Below are positions 33,795 through 42,395 of a stretch of 64,000 nucleotides of DNA, in pieces; the first letter of the stretch is position 1, and each line of letters begins with the position of its first letter. This stretch comes from Streptacidiphilus jeojiense. Its GTDB lineage: Bacteria; Actinomycetota; Actinomycetes; Streptomycetales; Streptomycetaceae. The stretch spans positions 62,001 through 126,000 of the forward strand of contig NZ_JOEH01000016.1 in the NCBI RefSeq assembly GCF_000719095.1. The letters are read 5' to 3'. Below the pieces are notes generated by a model. The model saw nothing but the letters and a program-made list of their open reading frames with translations. It ran no database searches and was not told the DNA's origin. A program made the position numbers and the translations under genes.

Positions 33795-36700
33795 CTACTT
33801 CAGCCCGAACGCCTCCAGCACGGTCTGCGTCACCGTGTTGCCGGCCGCGTCCCTGGCGGTGGCCCGCAGCGACGCCACCAGCGCCGACCTGGGAGCCGTG
33901 AGCCGGGCCGTCCAACTGCCCGTCGCCGTCCTGGTCAGCTTCAGCGCCTTCCAGCTGCTGCCGTCGTCGTAGGAGACCTCCAGCGTGCCGCCGGTGATCT
34001 TCGACGTGCGCGACATCTCGGCCAGTTCGGACGCCGTCAGCGTCAGCGTGGTCGACCGCGAGGCCCTGCCGGTCAGGTCCGTGGCCACGCCGTAGTCCAG
34101 CTGGATCAGCGGCAGGGTGTCCACCACGGACGGGTCGGTGGTCCCCGAGGTGAAGGTCCACTCGGTCCGGCTGCCCGGGGTGTACGGGAACGCCCCCACC
34201 TGGTTGGTCGCCACGACCAGCCGGTACGGCACCGGGGTCGCGCTCGCCGGCACGTCCGTGTAGATCGCCTGGTAGTTGGACTTCTTGATCAGGGTGCTGC
34301 CCTGGTAGAGCCACAGCGTCTCGTTCAACTGCCCGTTGCCCTGGTCGAATCCGCTGTCACCGGGCATGGCGTCGCCCCAGCCGGGGATGTTGACCGTCAT
34401 CCAGTCGGCGTTGCGCTGCGGCAGCCAGGTCGAGGTGTTCAGCCTCGGGTGCAGCACCGGCGAGAACCAGTCGTACGGCTGCCGGCTGCCCGCCGTGAAG
34501 GCCCGCAGCGGGGCGCGCTCCTGCACCGTCTGGCTGCTCGCCTCGTCGTACCAGGTGAACCCGGCGCCCGGGGTGACCCAGTCGGTACGGGTCGCCGGCA
34601 GCTGCTGGACCAGGTCGAAGCCGGTGCCGTAGGAGTCAAAGTCCTGCATGTCGTAGCGGCCCTCACTGCCGGTCTGCGCCCCCGACGGGGAGGCGAACCG
34701 GTTGTCGACCTCAGCCAGCTGCGAGGCCTTCGGACGGTACGTCAACTGGGCCGGGACCGCGCCGTCATGACGCTCCACCAGGTCGTAGGCGTAGGACGGG
34801 ACCGGCTGCGACCCCACCGACAGCGTCGTCGCCCGCGTCCCCGCGGTGATCGCCGCCTCCAGCGCCCTGCCCTCGGTCGTGGTCACCGAGGCCACCGCGA
34901 TCGGGCTGTTCGCCGAGTAGTCCGCGGCGCCGTACCAGTTGCTGACCCGTCCCGGCGCCCCGGAGACGACCAGCAGCAGCTTGGCCCCGGCCGCGACGGC
35001 GGCCGCCGCCTGGTCGGTGGGGGCGACCGCGCTGTTGTCGTCCACCACCACGGCCTTGCCCCTGGCGTCCAGGCCCGCGTAGTCCGCGCTCGCGCCCTGC
35101 CCGGCGTACACCGCGGCCAGCCTGCTGGACCCGGCCGGGAGCGGGGTCGCCCCGATCTGCTGCAACAGGTCGGTGAAGGACTGGCCCGCGCCGCTGACCG
35201 TCAGCATCGGCTCGGCGTCGCGCCAGCGCGCCACGAAGGAGAACGAGCCGTCCGTCACCGGGGCCGTGGTCTGCGCCCACAGGCTGGTGTACTTGACCGG
35301 GATCATGTCGCTCTCGTCGAAGCTGGTCCCGCCCGCCGCGCGGTACCACTCCAGCCGGGTCTCCTGGCTCTCGCTGCGCTTCGGCGTCACCGCCGAGACC
35401 CGCTGCGCCTGCTGTGCGTCCAGGGCGACCGTGCGGTCCGCCGTCAGCTGGATCTGCGGCGCCGACAGCATCGCCAGGCCCAGGTCGGCGGGGCCCGCCG
35501 CGCCGGGCAGGTCGGCCTCCAGCAGCAGCGAGTACTCGCCCTTGGGCAGACGCAGCGTCAGCTTCCCGCTGTCCGGGACGGTGACGATCTGCGCGTCCTG
35601 CGAGCCCGCCTCGAAGAGCACCGCGCTGCCGCCCAGCGGGGCACCGGCCCGGTCGGTGGCGTCGACCGTCAGGTTGTACATCTCCGCTTCGTTGTCGATG
35701 CCGATCAGCGTGTGCGCGACCACCGCGCCGCTGCTCGCATCGGTGGCGACCAACTGGCCGTCGGTGTTGCCGTAGGGCGCCTTGGCCGGGTCACCGGCGA
35801 CGGTGACCTGCGCGGTCCCGTTCGCCGGGACGGTCACCGAGGACGCCGAGAGGGTGAAGGCGCCGGCCGGCGCGGTCACGTCGGCCGCCAGGTCCAAGGT
35901 CACCGGCGCGCTGCCGGTGTTGCTGTAGGTGACGGTCCTGACGCCGGGCTTGTCGTCGGTGTGCGGCCACGCGTAGTAGCCGGACCAGGCGCTGGCGCTG
36001 GCGTGCACCGTTCCCAGCACCGCCGCCCTGGCGTCCACCCGTCCGCTGCCGCCGTCGCCGACCGCGATCTGCGGGGTCAGCGCGGCCGTGCTGACCAGGT
36101 CGTCCTTGATCTGCTGCCCGGTCCAGTCCGGATGCTCCTCGGCCACCAGCGCCGCCGTGCCGGCGACGTGCGGGGTGGCCATGGAGGTGCCGCTCATCGT
36201 GGTGTAGTAGCCGCTGCCGTCGGTCATGTACTGGGAGCGCGCCGCGAGGATGTCCACCCCCGGGGCGGTGATCTCCGGCTTGGGGTCGCCGTCGATCGCC
36301 CGCGGCCCGGTGCTGGAGAAGTACGCCAGGTTGTCGCCCGAGTCGACGGCGCCGACGGTCAGCGCCGAGCTCGCCGAGCCCGGCGAGCTGACGCCGGCCG
36401 ATCCGCTGTTGCCCGCCGCGATCACGAACAGCGCGCCGGTGGAGGCGCTGAGGCTGTCCACGGCCTGGCTCATCGGATCGCTGCCGTCGCCGACCACGCT
36501 CGGGTCGCCCAGGCTCATGCTGATGACCTTGGCGTGCTCGGTCTGCGCGGCCCACTGCATCCCGGCCAGCACCCAGGAGTCCTGGCCGTACCCGGTGTCG
36601 TCGAGCACCTTGCCGACCAGCAGATGGGCACCGGGGGCGACGCCCTTCTCCTTGCCGGCCGAGGCCGCGCCGGTGCCCGCGATGGTCGAGGCGGTGTGGG

Positions 36701-37535
36701 TGCCGTGGCCGACGCGGTCCTCGATGTCCTCGCCAGGGACGAAGCTCTGGCTCGCGTCCACCTGCCCCACCAGGTCCGGGTGCTGGGTGTCGATCCCGGT
36801 GTCCAGCACGGCGACGTCCACGCCCTTGCCGTCGGTCCCGGCCGCCCACGCGTCCGGGGCGCCGATCTGCGCGGTGCTGTCCGCGAGGGTGGCCTTCACC
36901 CTGCCGTCCAGCCAGATGTGGGTCACCCCGTCGGCGAAGGCCGCCGGAGCCGACAGCGAACGTGCCTGGGCCGAGGCCCCGGTGCCGGCCGGCGCCAGCG
37001 ACTGCCACATCCCGGCCGCCCCCGCATGGCTGACGGTCGCCGCCGCGCCGCGGATGGAGGACAGCTGCCGGGTCGCGGTCAGCCCGGGCACGGCCGGGGC
37101 GGCCGACTTCGCCGCCACCGCCGTGCCGTACTGCACGATCAGCGGCAGCGTGCCGGTGTGCGCGTCGTCGTAGCCGTCCGCGATCAGCGCGGTGACGTCG
37201 AACAGCCGCTGGTCCAGCACGCCCGCGGCCACGTAGGGCAGCACCTCGTCGGGGTAGACGTACAGCTCCTTGCCCACGGTCCGGGTCCGCACGCCGCCGG
37301 TGAGCCCGTGCGGGCGCTGCACCGTGGCGACGCTGCGCCCGTCGCTGAGGGTCTTCACGGTGACGGTGTCGCCGGTGATCAGGGTGACCGTGCGGGTGAC
37401 CGCCGTACCGGCGCCGGTCGCGGCGGCGGCCCCGGTCGGGCTGCTCGCGCGGGCGCCGTACGGGGTGACCGCCAGCAGCGCCAGAGCGGCGGCGGCGGAT
37501 ATCAGTCCGCGGCGCCGGAAGAGAGAGGGTGGCAC
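33795..37535 (-). CDS. Secreted subtilisin-like serine protease (S8)
   Basis: A 1246-residue exported protease. A signal peptide (about 1-30, basic RRR then Ala/Leu-rich) precedes a propeptide-like region and the S8 domain (about 220-480) with catalytic Asp245 in VLDTGID, His277 in GHGTHTAS, oxyanion Asn376 in AAGNSG and Ser451 in SGTSMATPHVAG. The last 700 residues are beta-rich domains, including a late segment that may be a PA-like domain. GTG 37535 follows AGGAGG. It probably degrades environmental protein; no inhibitor gene is adjacent. Confidence 0.92.
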   Translation of the reverse strand: MPPSLFRRRGLISAAAALALLAVTPYGARASSPTGAAAATGAGTAVTRTVTLITGDTVTVKTLSDGRSVATVQRPHGLTGGVRTRTVGKELYVYPDEVLPYVAAGVLDQRLFDVTALIADGYDDAHTGTLPLIVQYGTAVAAKSAAPAVPGLTATRQLSSIRGAAATVSHAGAAGMWQSLAPAGTGASAQARSLSAPAAFADGVTHIWLDGRVKATLADSTAQIGAPDAWAAGTDGKGVDVAVLDTGIDTQHPDLVGQVDASQSFVPGEDIEDRVGHGTHTASTIAGTGAASAGKEKGVAPGAHLLVGKVLDDTGYGQDSWVLAGMQWAAQTEHAKVISMSLGDPSVVGDGSDPMSQAVDSLSASTGALFVIAAGNSGSAGVSSPGSASSALTVGAVDSGDNLAYFSSTGPRAIDGDPKPEITAPGVDILAARSQYMTDGSGYYTTMSGTSMATPHVAGTAALVAEEHPDWTGQQIKDDLVSTAALTPQIAVGDGGSGRVDARAAVLGTVHASASAWSGYYAWPHTDDKPGVRTVTYSNTGSAPVTLDLAADVTAPAGAFTLSASSVTVPANGTAQVTVAGDPAKAPYGNTDGQLVATDASSGAVVAHTLIGIDNEAEMYNLTVDATDRAGAPLGGSAVLFEAGSQDAQIVTVPDSGKLTLRLPKGEYSLLLEADLPGAAGPADLGLAMLSAPQIQLTADRTVALDAQQAQRVSAVTPKRSESQETRLEWYRAAGGTSFDESDMIPVKYTSLWAQTTAPVTDGSFSFVARWRDAEPMLTVSGAGQSFTDLLQQIGATPLPAGSSRLAAVYAGQGASADYAGLDARGKAVVVDDNSAVAPTDQAAAAVAAGAKLLLVVSGAPGRVSNWYGAADYSANSPIAVASVTTTEGRALEAAITAGTRATTLSVGSQPVPSYAYDLVERHDGAVPAQLTYRPKASQLAEVDNRFASPSGAQTGSEGRYDMQDFDSYGTGFDLVQQLPATRTDWVTPGAGFTWYDEASSQTVQERAPLRAFTAGSRQPYDWFSPVLHPRLNTSTWLPQRNADWMTVNIPGWGDAMPGDSGFDQGNGQLNETLWLYQGSTLIKKSNYQAIYTDVPASATPVPYRLVVATNQVGAFPYTPGSRTEWTFTSGTTDPSVVDTLPLIQLDYGVATDLTGRASRSTTLTLTASELAEMSRTSKITGGTLEVSYDDGSSWKALKLTRTATGSWTARLTAPRSALVASLRATARDAAGNTVTQTVLEAFGLK

Positions 37536-37679
37536 AGGGGTGTCCTCCTGGATCTGCGAGACAGCAGAGGTTGAAAGACATCCTTGGTATGAACATCATC
37601 AAAAATAGCCGCCGGGAATGGCGGATAACCGCCCTGGCAGCTATACGCCGGACCGGTCGCCCCACTATCCGGCGAACTG

Positions 37680-38474
37680 TCAGAACTTGGGCTGCCGACG
37701 CTCGATGAACGCTGCGAGCCCCTCCGCCACGTCCGGCGCGGTCCGCGACGCCCGCTCCCACCCGGCCACCGCGGCCCGCGGGTCCCCGCCGCCGAGCTCG
37801 GCCGCGATCACCGCCTTCACCGCGCCCTGGGTCTGCGCCGAACGCGAGGCGAGGATCCGGGCGAACTCCAGCGCCCTGGCCTCCACGTCCTCGGCGACCT
37901 CCTCGACCAGCCCGAAGACCAGCGCCGTCGCCGCCGGGACCAGCTCACCCGAACAGAGCAGATAGGTCGCCCGGGCCGGCCCGACCAGCCGGGTCAGCCG
38001 CACCGTCGGCACCGCCGGGTAGACGATCCCGAGCTTGGCCGGGGTGATGCCCAGCCGGGCGTCCGGCGCGGCGAAGCGCAGGTCGCAGGCGACCGCGAGC
38101 TGGCAGCCGCCGCCCACGCAGGCGCCCCTGAGCACGGCCAGGGTCGGATGCGGAAAGGCCGCCAGCGCCTCCTCGGCCCGGACGTTGACGGCGTGGTAGT
38201 CGTCCGCCGTCGCCGGGTCCGCGTACACCTCGCGCAGCTCGGCGATGTCGGCCCCGGCGCTGAAGTTCCCGCCGGCGCCGCGCACCAGCAGCACCCGCAG
38301 CCCGGGCTCCTCGGCCAGCTCCCGCAACAGCCCCGGCAGCGCCTGCCACATCGCCCGAGTGAGCGCGTTCCGCTTCTCCGGGCGGTCCAGCGTCAGCACG
38401 GCGATGCCGTCCTCACCCAGGGCGACCCGGAGCCCGGGTACCCCGTACGGCAGCTCCTGGCGATCCTTCAGCAC
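37680..38474 (-). CDS. Enoyl-CoA hydratase/isomerase
   Basis: A crotonase-fold protein of 264 residues. The substrate and oxyanion segments are visible as RPEKRNALT, GGNFSAGADIAEL and RGACVGGGCQLAVACDLRFA, followed by LGIVYPAVPTVRL. The family handles acyl-CoA esters in fatty-acid or amino-acid catabolism; the exact substrate is open. GTG 38474 has GGAGG eight bases upstream and gives family length; ATG 38522 would add 16 residues and has a weaker site. Confidence 0.85.
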   Translation of the reverse strand: MLKDRQELPYGVPGLRVALGEDGIAVLTLDRPEKRNALTRAMWQALPGLLRELAEEPGLRVLLVRGAGGNFSAGADIAELREVYADPATADDYHAVNVRAEEALAAFPHPTLAVLRGACVGGGCQLAVACDLRFAAPDARLGITPAKLGIVYPAVPTVRLTRLVGPARATYLLCSGELVPAATALVFGLVEEVAEDVEARALEFARILASRSAQTQGAVKAVIAAELGGGDPRAAVAGWERASRTAPDVAEGLAAFIERRQPKF

Positions 38475-38601
38475 TGCCCGTACCTCCACCGCCCGGACCT
38501 GGACAGGTCCCGTGAACACCATGCTGACCAGGCGCCACTCTACGGTCGGCGCCCGATCGTTCACCGCGCGGGACCGATCCGCCGACCCTAGAGTTCGACG
38601 G

Positions 38602-39420
38602 GTGACCCCACTCGACCGTCGCGGCCTGCTGCGGATCGCGGCCCTCGGCGCCGCGGGTTCGCTGACCGCCGCCTGCTCGGCCAACTCGGGCAGCGTGCAC
38701 ACCGACGACGCCGCCGGCACCGCCCCGTCCAGCGTCCCGCCGTCAGCCCGTGCCACCGCCCTCGCGTCGGCGGCGCCGAGCACCGGCGGCGCCTCCGCCC
38801 TGCCCGCTCTCGCCGCCGGGCTGCCGTTCGAGATCACCTCGGGCCCGCGCACCCGCCCGGAGGCCGCGCTCACCTTCCACGGCCAGGGCGACCCGGCGAT
38901 CGCCGCGGCGGTGCTGGCCGAGGCCGAACGGGCCGACGCCAGGGTCACCGTGATGGCCGTGGGCAGCTGGCTGGACGAGTACCCCGAGATGGCCACCCGG
39001 ATCCTGGACGGCGGCCACGAGCTGGGCAACCACACCCAGAGCCACGGCCCGATCTCCACCATGACCGCCGAACAGGCCTACACCGAGATCGCCCGCTGCG
39101 CCGCCCGGCTGAAGCAGCTCACCGGCAGCCCCGGACGCTGGTTCCGCCCCTCACAGGCCCAGGACTGCACCGCGACGGTGGCCGCGCAGGCCCGCCGGGC
39201 CGGCTACCGGCACTGCCTCAGCTACGACCTGGACTCCCTCGACTACACCGACCCCGGCTCGGCCGCGGTGACCCGGACCGTCCTCGACGCGGTACGCCCG
39301 GGCTCCCTGGTCAGCCTGCACTTCGGGCACAGCGGCACGGTGAGTGCGATGCCCGGAATCCTCGACGGCCTGCACCGGCGCGGACTGCGCGCGGTCACAA
39401 CCTCGGAGCTGCTCAGCTGA
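38602..39420 (+). CDS. NodB-like polysaccharide deacetylase lipoprotein (degenerate motif)
   Basis: A 272-residue predicted lipoprotein. The N terminus has twin arginines (RRGLLRIAALG) and a lipobox ending LTAAC, so Tat-dependent lipidation is possible. The NodB fold follows, with zinc-site NHTQSHG and a late SLHFGH. Motif 1, normally TFDDG with the catalytic aspartate, reads TFHGQGD. Deacetylation is therefore uncertain; it may bind or act on another ligand. The stop overlaps the start of the beta-propeller lipoprotein gene by one base. Confidence 0.72.
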   Translation: MTPLDRRGLLRIAALGAAGSLTAACSANSGSVHTDDAAGTAPSSVPPSARATALASAAPSTGGASALPALAAGLPFEITSGPRTRPEAALTFHGQGDPAIAAAVLAEAERADARVTVMAVGSWLDEYPEMATRILDGGHELGNHTQSHGPISTMTAEQAYTEIARCAARLKQLTGSPGRWFRPSQAQDCTATVAAQARRAGYRHCLSYDLDSLDYTDPGSAAVTRTVLDAVRPGSLVSLHFGHSGTVSAMPGILDGLHRRGLRAVTTSELLS

Positions 39421-40637
39421 TGCGATCCTCGCCGCTCTCCCGAACCAGGATGCTCCCGCTGTCGGCCTGCGCCGCGCTCGCCGCCGGCAGCCTGCTGCTC
39501 GCCTCGGCCTGCTCGGCCGACCACGGCGACCGGACCGCCGCCGTCAACGCCAGGCCCGCGGCCGGGACCGCGGCGGCCTCCGGCGCCGCGGCGCCCGGCA
39601 GCACCGACGCCCTCCCCGGGATGCCGCCGCTGCTCTCCCCCACCGACATCTACGCGGCGGACCGTCCCAACGCGCTCTCACCGGTGGTCAAGGACTTCCC
39701 GTCCCGGGTCTACGTCCCCAACACCCTCTCGGACACGGTCAGCGTCATCGACCCGGCCACCTACAAGGTGATCCAGACGCTGCACGTGGGCCACCAGCCC
39801 CAGCACGTGGTGCCCTCCTGGGACCTGAAGACGCTGTGGGTCAACAACGACCTCGGCAACAGCCTCACCCCGATCGACCCGGCCACCGGCCGGATGGGCG
39901 CCGAGGTCGACGTGCACGACCCCTACAACCTCTACTTCACCCCGGACGGCAAGCACGCGATCGTGATGGCCTCGGCCGACCACGCCCTGGTGTTCCGGGA
40001 CGCGCACACCATGAAGGTGGTCAAGTCGGTCCCGGCGGGCTGCGAAGGCGTGAACCACGCCGACTTCTCGCCGGACGGGAAGTACTTCATCGTCTCCTGC
40101 GAGTTCTCCGGCGACCTGCTCAAGGTCGACACCGCCAGGATGGCGATCGTCGCCAGGCAGCGGATCCCCTACGACGGCTCCATGCCGCAGGACGTCAAGA
40201 TCTCCCCGGACGGCCGGGTCTGGTACGTCGCCGACATGATGGCCAACGGCGTCTGGGAGCTAAACGGCGACACCTTCTCGGTGCCCACCCTGCTCAGGAC
40301 CGGCGCCGGCGCGCACGGCCTCTACGTCAGCCGGGACTCGAAGTACCTCTACATCTCCAACCGCGGCGAGGGCTCGGTCTCGGTCCTGGACTTCGCCACC
40401 GGCAAGCTGGTGCACAAGTGGCAGATCCCCGGCGGCGGCAGCCCGGACATGGGCGGGGTCTCCGCCGACGGCAAGGTGCTGTGGCTCTCCGGCCGCTACA
40501 ACTCCGAGGTCTACGCGATGTCCACCACCGACGGACACCTCATCGCCCGCATCCCCGTCGGCGACGGACCACACGGCCTGGCCGTCTACCCCCAACCCGG
40601 CCGCTACTCCTTGGGCCACACGGGCGTCTTCCGCTGA
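39420..40637 (+). CDS. YncE-like beta-propeller lipoprotein
   Basis: A 405-residue exported protein with signal peptide and lipobox (LLASAC, cysteine about 31). The rest is built of YVTN/NHL-type blades, for example VYVPNTLSDTVSVIDPATYKV and LYISNRGEGSVSVLDFATGKL, about seven in all. Such propellers usually bind ligands or partner proteins at the cell surface. It overlaps the deacetylase-like gene by one base, so the two lipoproteins are coupled and probably act together. Confidence 0.85.
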   Translation: MRSSPLSRTRMLPLSACAALAAGSLLLASACSADHGDRTAAVNARPAAGTAAASGAAAPGSTDALPGMPPLLSPTDIYAADRPNALSPVVKDFPSRVYVPNTLSDTVSVIDPATYKVIQTLHVGHQPQHVVPSWDLKTLWVNNDLGNSLTPIDPATGRMGAEVDVHDPYNLYFTPDGKHAIVMASADHALVFRDAHTMKVVKSVPAGCEGVNHADFSPDGKYFIVSCEFSGDLLKVDTARMAIVARQRIPYDGSMPQDVKISPDGRVWYVADMMANGVWELNGDTFSVPTLLRTGAGAHGLYVSRDSKYLYISNRGEGSVSVLDFATGKLVHKWQIPGGGSPDMGGVSADGKVLWLSGRYNSEVYAMSTTDGHLIARIPVGDGPHGLAVYPQPGRYSLGHTGVFR

Positions 40638-40666
40638 CGGTTCTTCGACTGCGGCATGTGCATGGC

Positions 40667-40759
40667 TGGTCGCGCAGTTCCCCGCGCCCCTGGGGGGCTG
40701 CAACTGGCCCACAGCGGTTCAGTTGCAGCTAGATAGGGGCGCGGGGAACTGCGCGACCA
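40667..40759. terminator. Dispersed palindromic module, copy 3
   Basis: Arms of 25 bases (40667-40691 and 40735-40759) are perfect complements with the same core as copies 1 and 2. The inner CTGCAACTG...CAGTTGCAG hairpin is present. It separates the convergent propeller and RodA/FtsW genes. Confidence 0.85.
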
Positions 40760-40788
40760 ACCATCTACCGCCCGCACTCGAAAACGGC

Positions 40789-42267
40789 CTAAGCCGCCCC
40801 GAACTCCGCCCGCGCAGCCGCAATCTCCTCGGCCGAAATCGTCAGCGTCTCAGCCGGATCCTGCGGAGCAGTCAACTCCGCCTGCCCCGCCGCATCGCTG
40901 AGCTTGATCAGCAGCGCCACCATGATCCAGTTCGCCACCGTCGACGACCCGCCCTGCGCCAGGAACGGCAGCGCCTTACCCGTCTGCGGGATGAGCCCGA
41001 TGACCCCCCCGGACACCACGAACACCTGCAGGATCAGCGTGGCCGCCAGCCCGGAGGCCAGCAGCTTGCCGAACGGGTCGGTGAGCCTGATCGCGGTGTG
41101 CATCCCGCGCTGGGCCAGCAGCATGTAGAGCAGCAGTACCGCCATCAGCCCGGCGGTCCCCAGCTCCTCGCCGACCGTGGCCAGGATCCAGTCGCTGCGC
41201 GAGGCGAAGCCGATCAGGATGGAGTGGCCCAGGCCCAGCCCCGTGCCGGTGAACCCGCCGTTGGCCAGCGCGAACAGCGACTGGGCCAGCTGCGGCGAGC
41301 TCCCCAGCGGCGGCTGCCCGTTGACCACGTGGGTGTAGTAGTCCATCGGGTCCAGCCAGTTGTTGACCCGGTAGGTGACGTGCGAGACCAGCGTGCCCGC
41401 CGCCACCGCTCCGGCCAGCGCCATCCCGCAGCCCAGCACCAGCCACCCGGTGCGCTCGGTGGCGATGTACAGCATCACGATGAAGGCACCGAAGAAGATC
41501 ATCGAGGTGCCCAGGTCGGACTCGGCGACCAGGACCACCAGGCTGACCGCCCAGATCACCAGCACCGGCCCCATGTTCCGGCCGCGCGGCAGGCTTATCC
41601 CCATGATCTTCCGGCCGACCAGCGCCAGCGCGTCCCGGTTGGCCATCAGATAGCTGGCGAAGAAGACGATGATGGCCAGCTTGGTGAACTCGCCGGGCTG
41701 GAAGGACAGCGGTCCCAGCCGGATCCAGCGCCGCGCCCCGTAGGTGTCCCCGGAGAAGAAGGCCGGGGCCACCAGCATCACCAGCGACACCGCCATCACC
41801 AGGTAGGTGTAGCGCTGCAGCACCCGGTGGTGCTTGACCCAGACCACGAACCCGGCGAAGACCGCGATGGCGATCACCGTCCACATGATCTGGCCGGACG
41901 CCATGGTCACGTTGTGCGGGTTCTGCTTGACGGTGGCCTCGTCCAGGCGGTGGATCAGCGTCAGGCCCAGCCCGGTCAGCAGGATCGAGATCGGCAGGAT
42001 CAGCGGATCGGCGTAGGCCGCCCACTGCCGCACCACCAGGTGCGCCACCAGCGCCAGCACCGCGAGACCGCCGACCATGGTGGCGAAGCTGCTCGGCAGC
42101 TTGTCGTTGATCGCCAGCTCGACGCTGGCCTCGGCGAAGCCGCAGATCGCGATCGCGAACAGGATCAGCAGCAGTTCCAGGTTCCGCTTCTTCGCCGGGG
42201 GCCCGGTGAACCCGGAGGCCCTGGCAGCGGCACCGGGGAGGCTCCCCGCTGCTCGTCGTCCGCCCAT
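40789..42267 (-). CDS. RodA/FtsW-type SEDS glycosyltransferase
   Basis: A 492-residue membrane protein of the SEDS family with about ten to twelve helices. Conserved parts are YGARRWIRLGPLSFQPGEFTKL and the presumed catalytic aspartate in ESDLGTSM, plus GGSSTVANWIMVALL near the end. These enzymes polymerise peptidoglycan glycan strands with a partner penicillin-binding protein; none is adjacent. ATG 42267 is used; a TTG at 42288 would add seven residues. It follows lon on the same strand beyond a structured spacer. Confidence 0.88.
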   Translation of the reverse strand: MGGRRAAGSLPGAAARASGFTGPPAKKRNLELLLILFAIAICGFAEASVELAINDKLPSSFATMVGGLAVLALVAHLVVRQWAAYADPLILPISILLTGLGLTLIHRLDEATVKQNPHNVTMASGQIMWTVIAIAVFAGFVVWVKHHRVLQRYTYLVMAVSLVMLVAPAFFSGDTYGARRWIRLGPLSFQPGEFTKLAIIVFFASYLMANRDALALVGRKIMGISLPRGRNMGPVLVIWAVSLVVLVAESDLGTSMIFFGAFIVMLYIATERTGWLVLGCGMALAGAVAAGTLVSHVTYRVNNWLDPMDYYTHVVNGQPPLGSSPQLAQSLFALANGGFTGTGLGLGHSILIGFASRSDWILATVGEELGTAGLMAVLLLYMLLAQRGMHTAIRLTDPFGKLLASGLAATLILQVFVVSGGVIGLIPQTGKALPFLAQGGSSTVANWIMVALLIKLSDAAGQAELTAPQDPAETLTISAEEIAAARAEFGAA

Positions 42268-42298
42268 CGCGCGCACCCACCCAACCAACTCGCCGTCA

Positions 42299-42360
42299 GA
42301 ACCGTCGCATTCTCGCAGGTCTCGTCCCGAACAGGGACGGCCCCCTCGAAGCGACGGTTC
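42299..42360. terminator. Nested inverted repeat between lon and the SEDS gene
   Basis: Outer arms GAACCGTCGC (42299-42308) and GCGACGGTTC (42351-42360) are perfect complements, enclosing CGTCCC-N5-GGGACG (42323-42339). It follows the lon stop on the minus strand and may terminate lon or form a leader for the SEDS gene. Confidence 0.5.
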
Positions 42361-42395
42361 CGACGGCGGGTGTTTCGGTCACGCAGGTACCGTAA

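Noticed and set aside
34449..37574. Plus-strand open frame of 1041 codons
   Set aside because: It is antisense to the subtilisin gene, with no recognisable domain.
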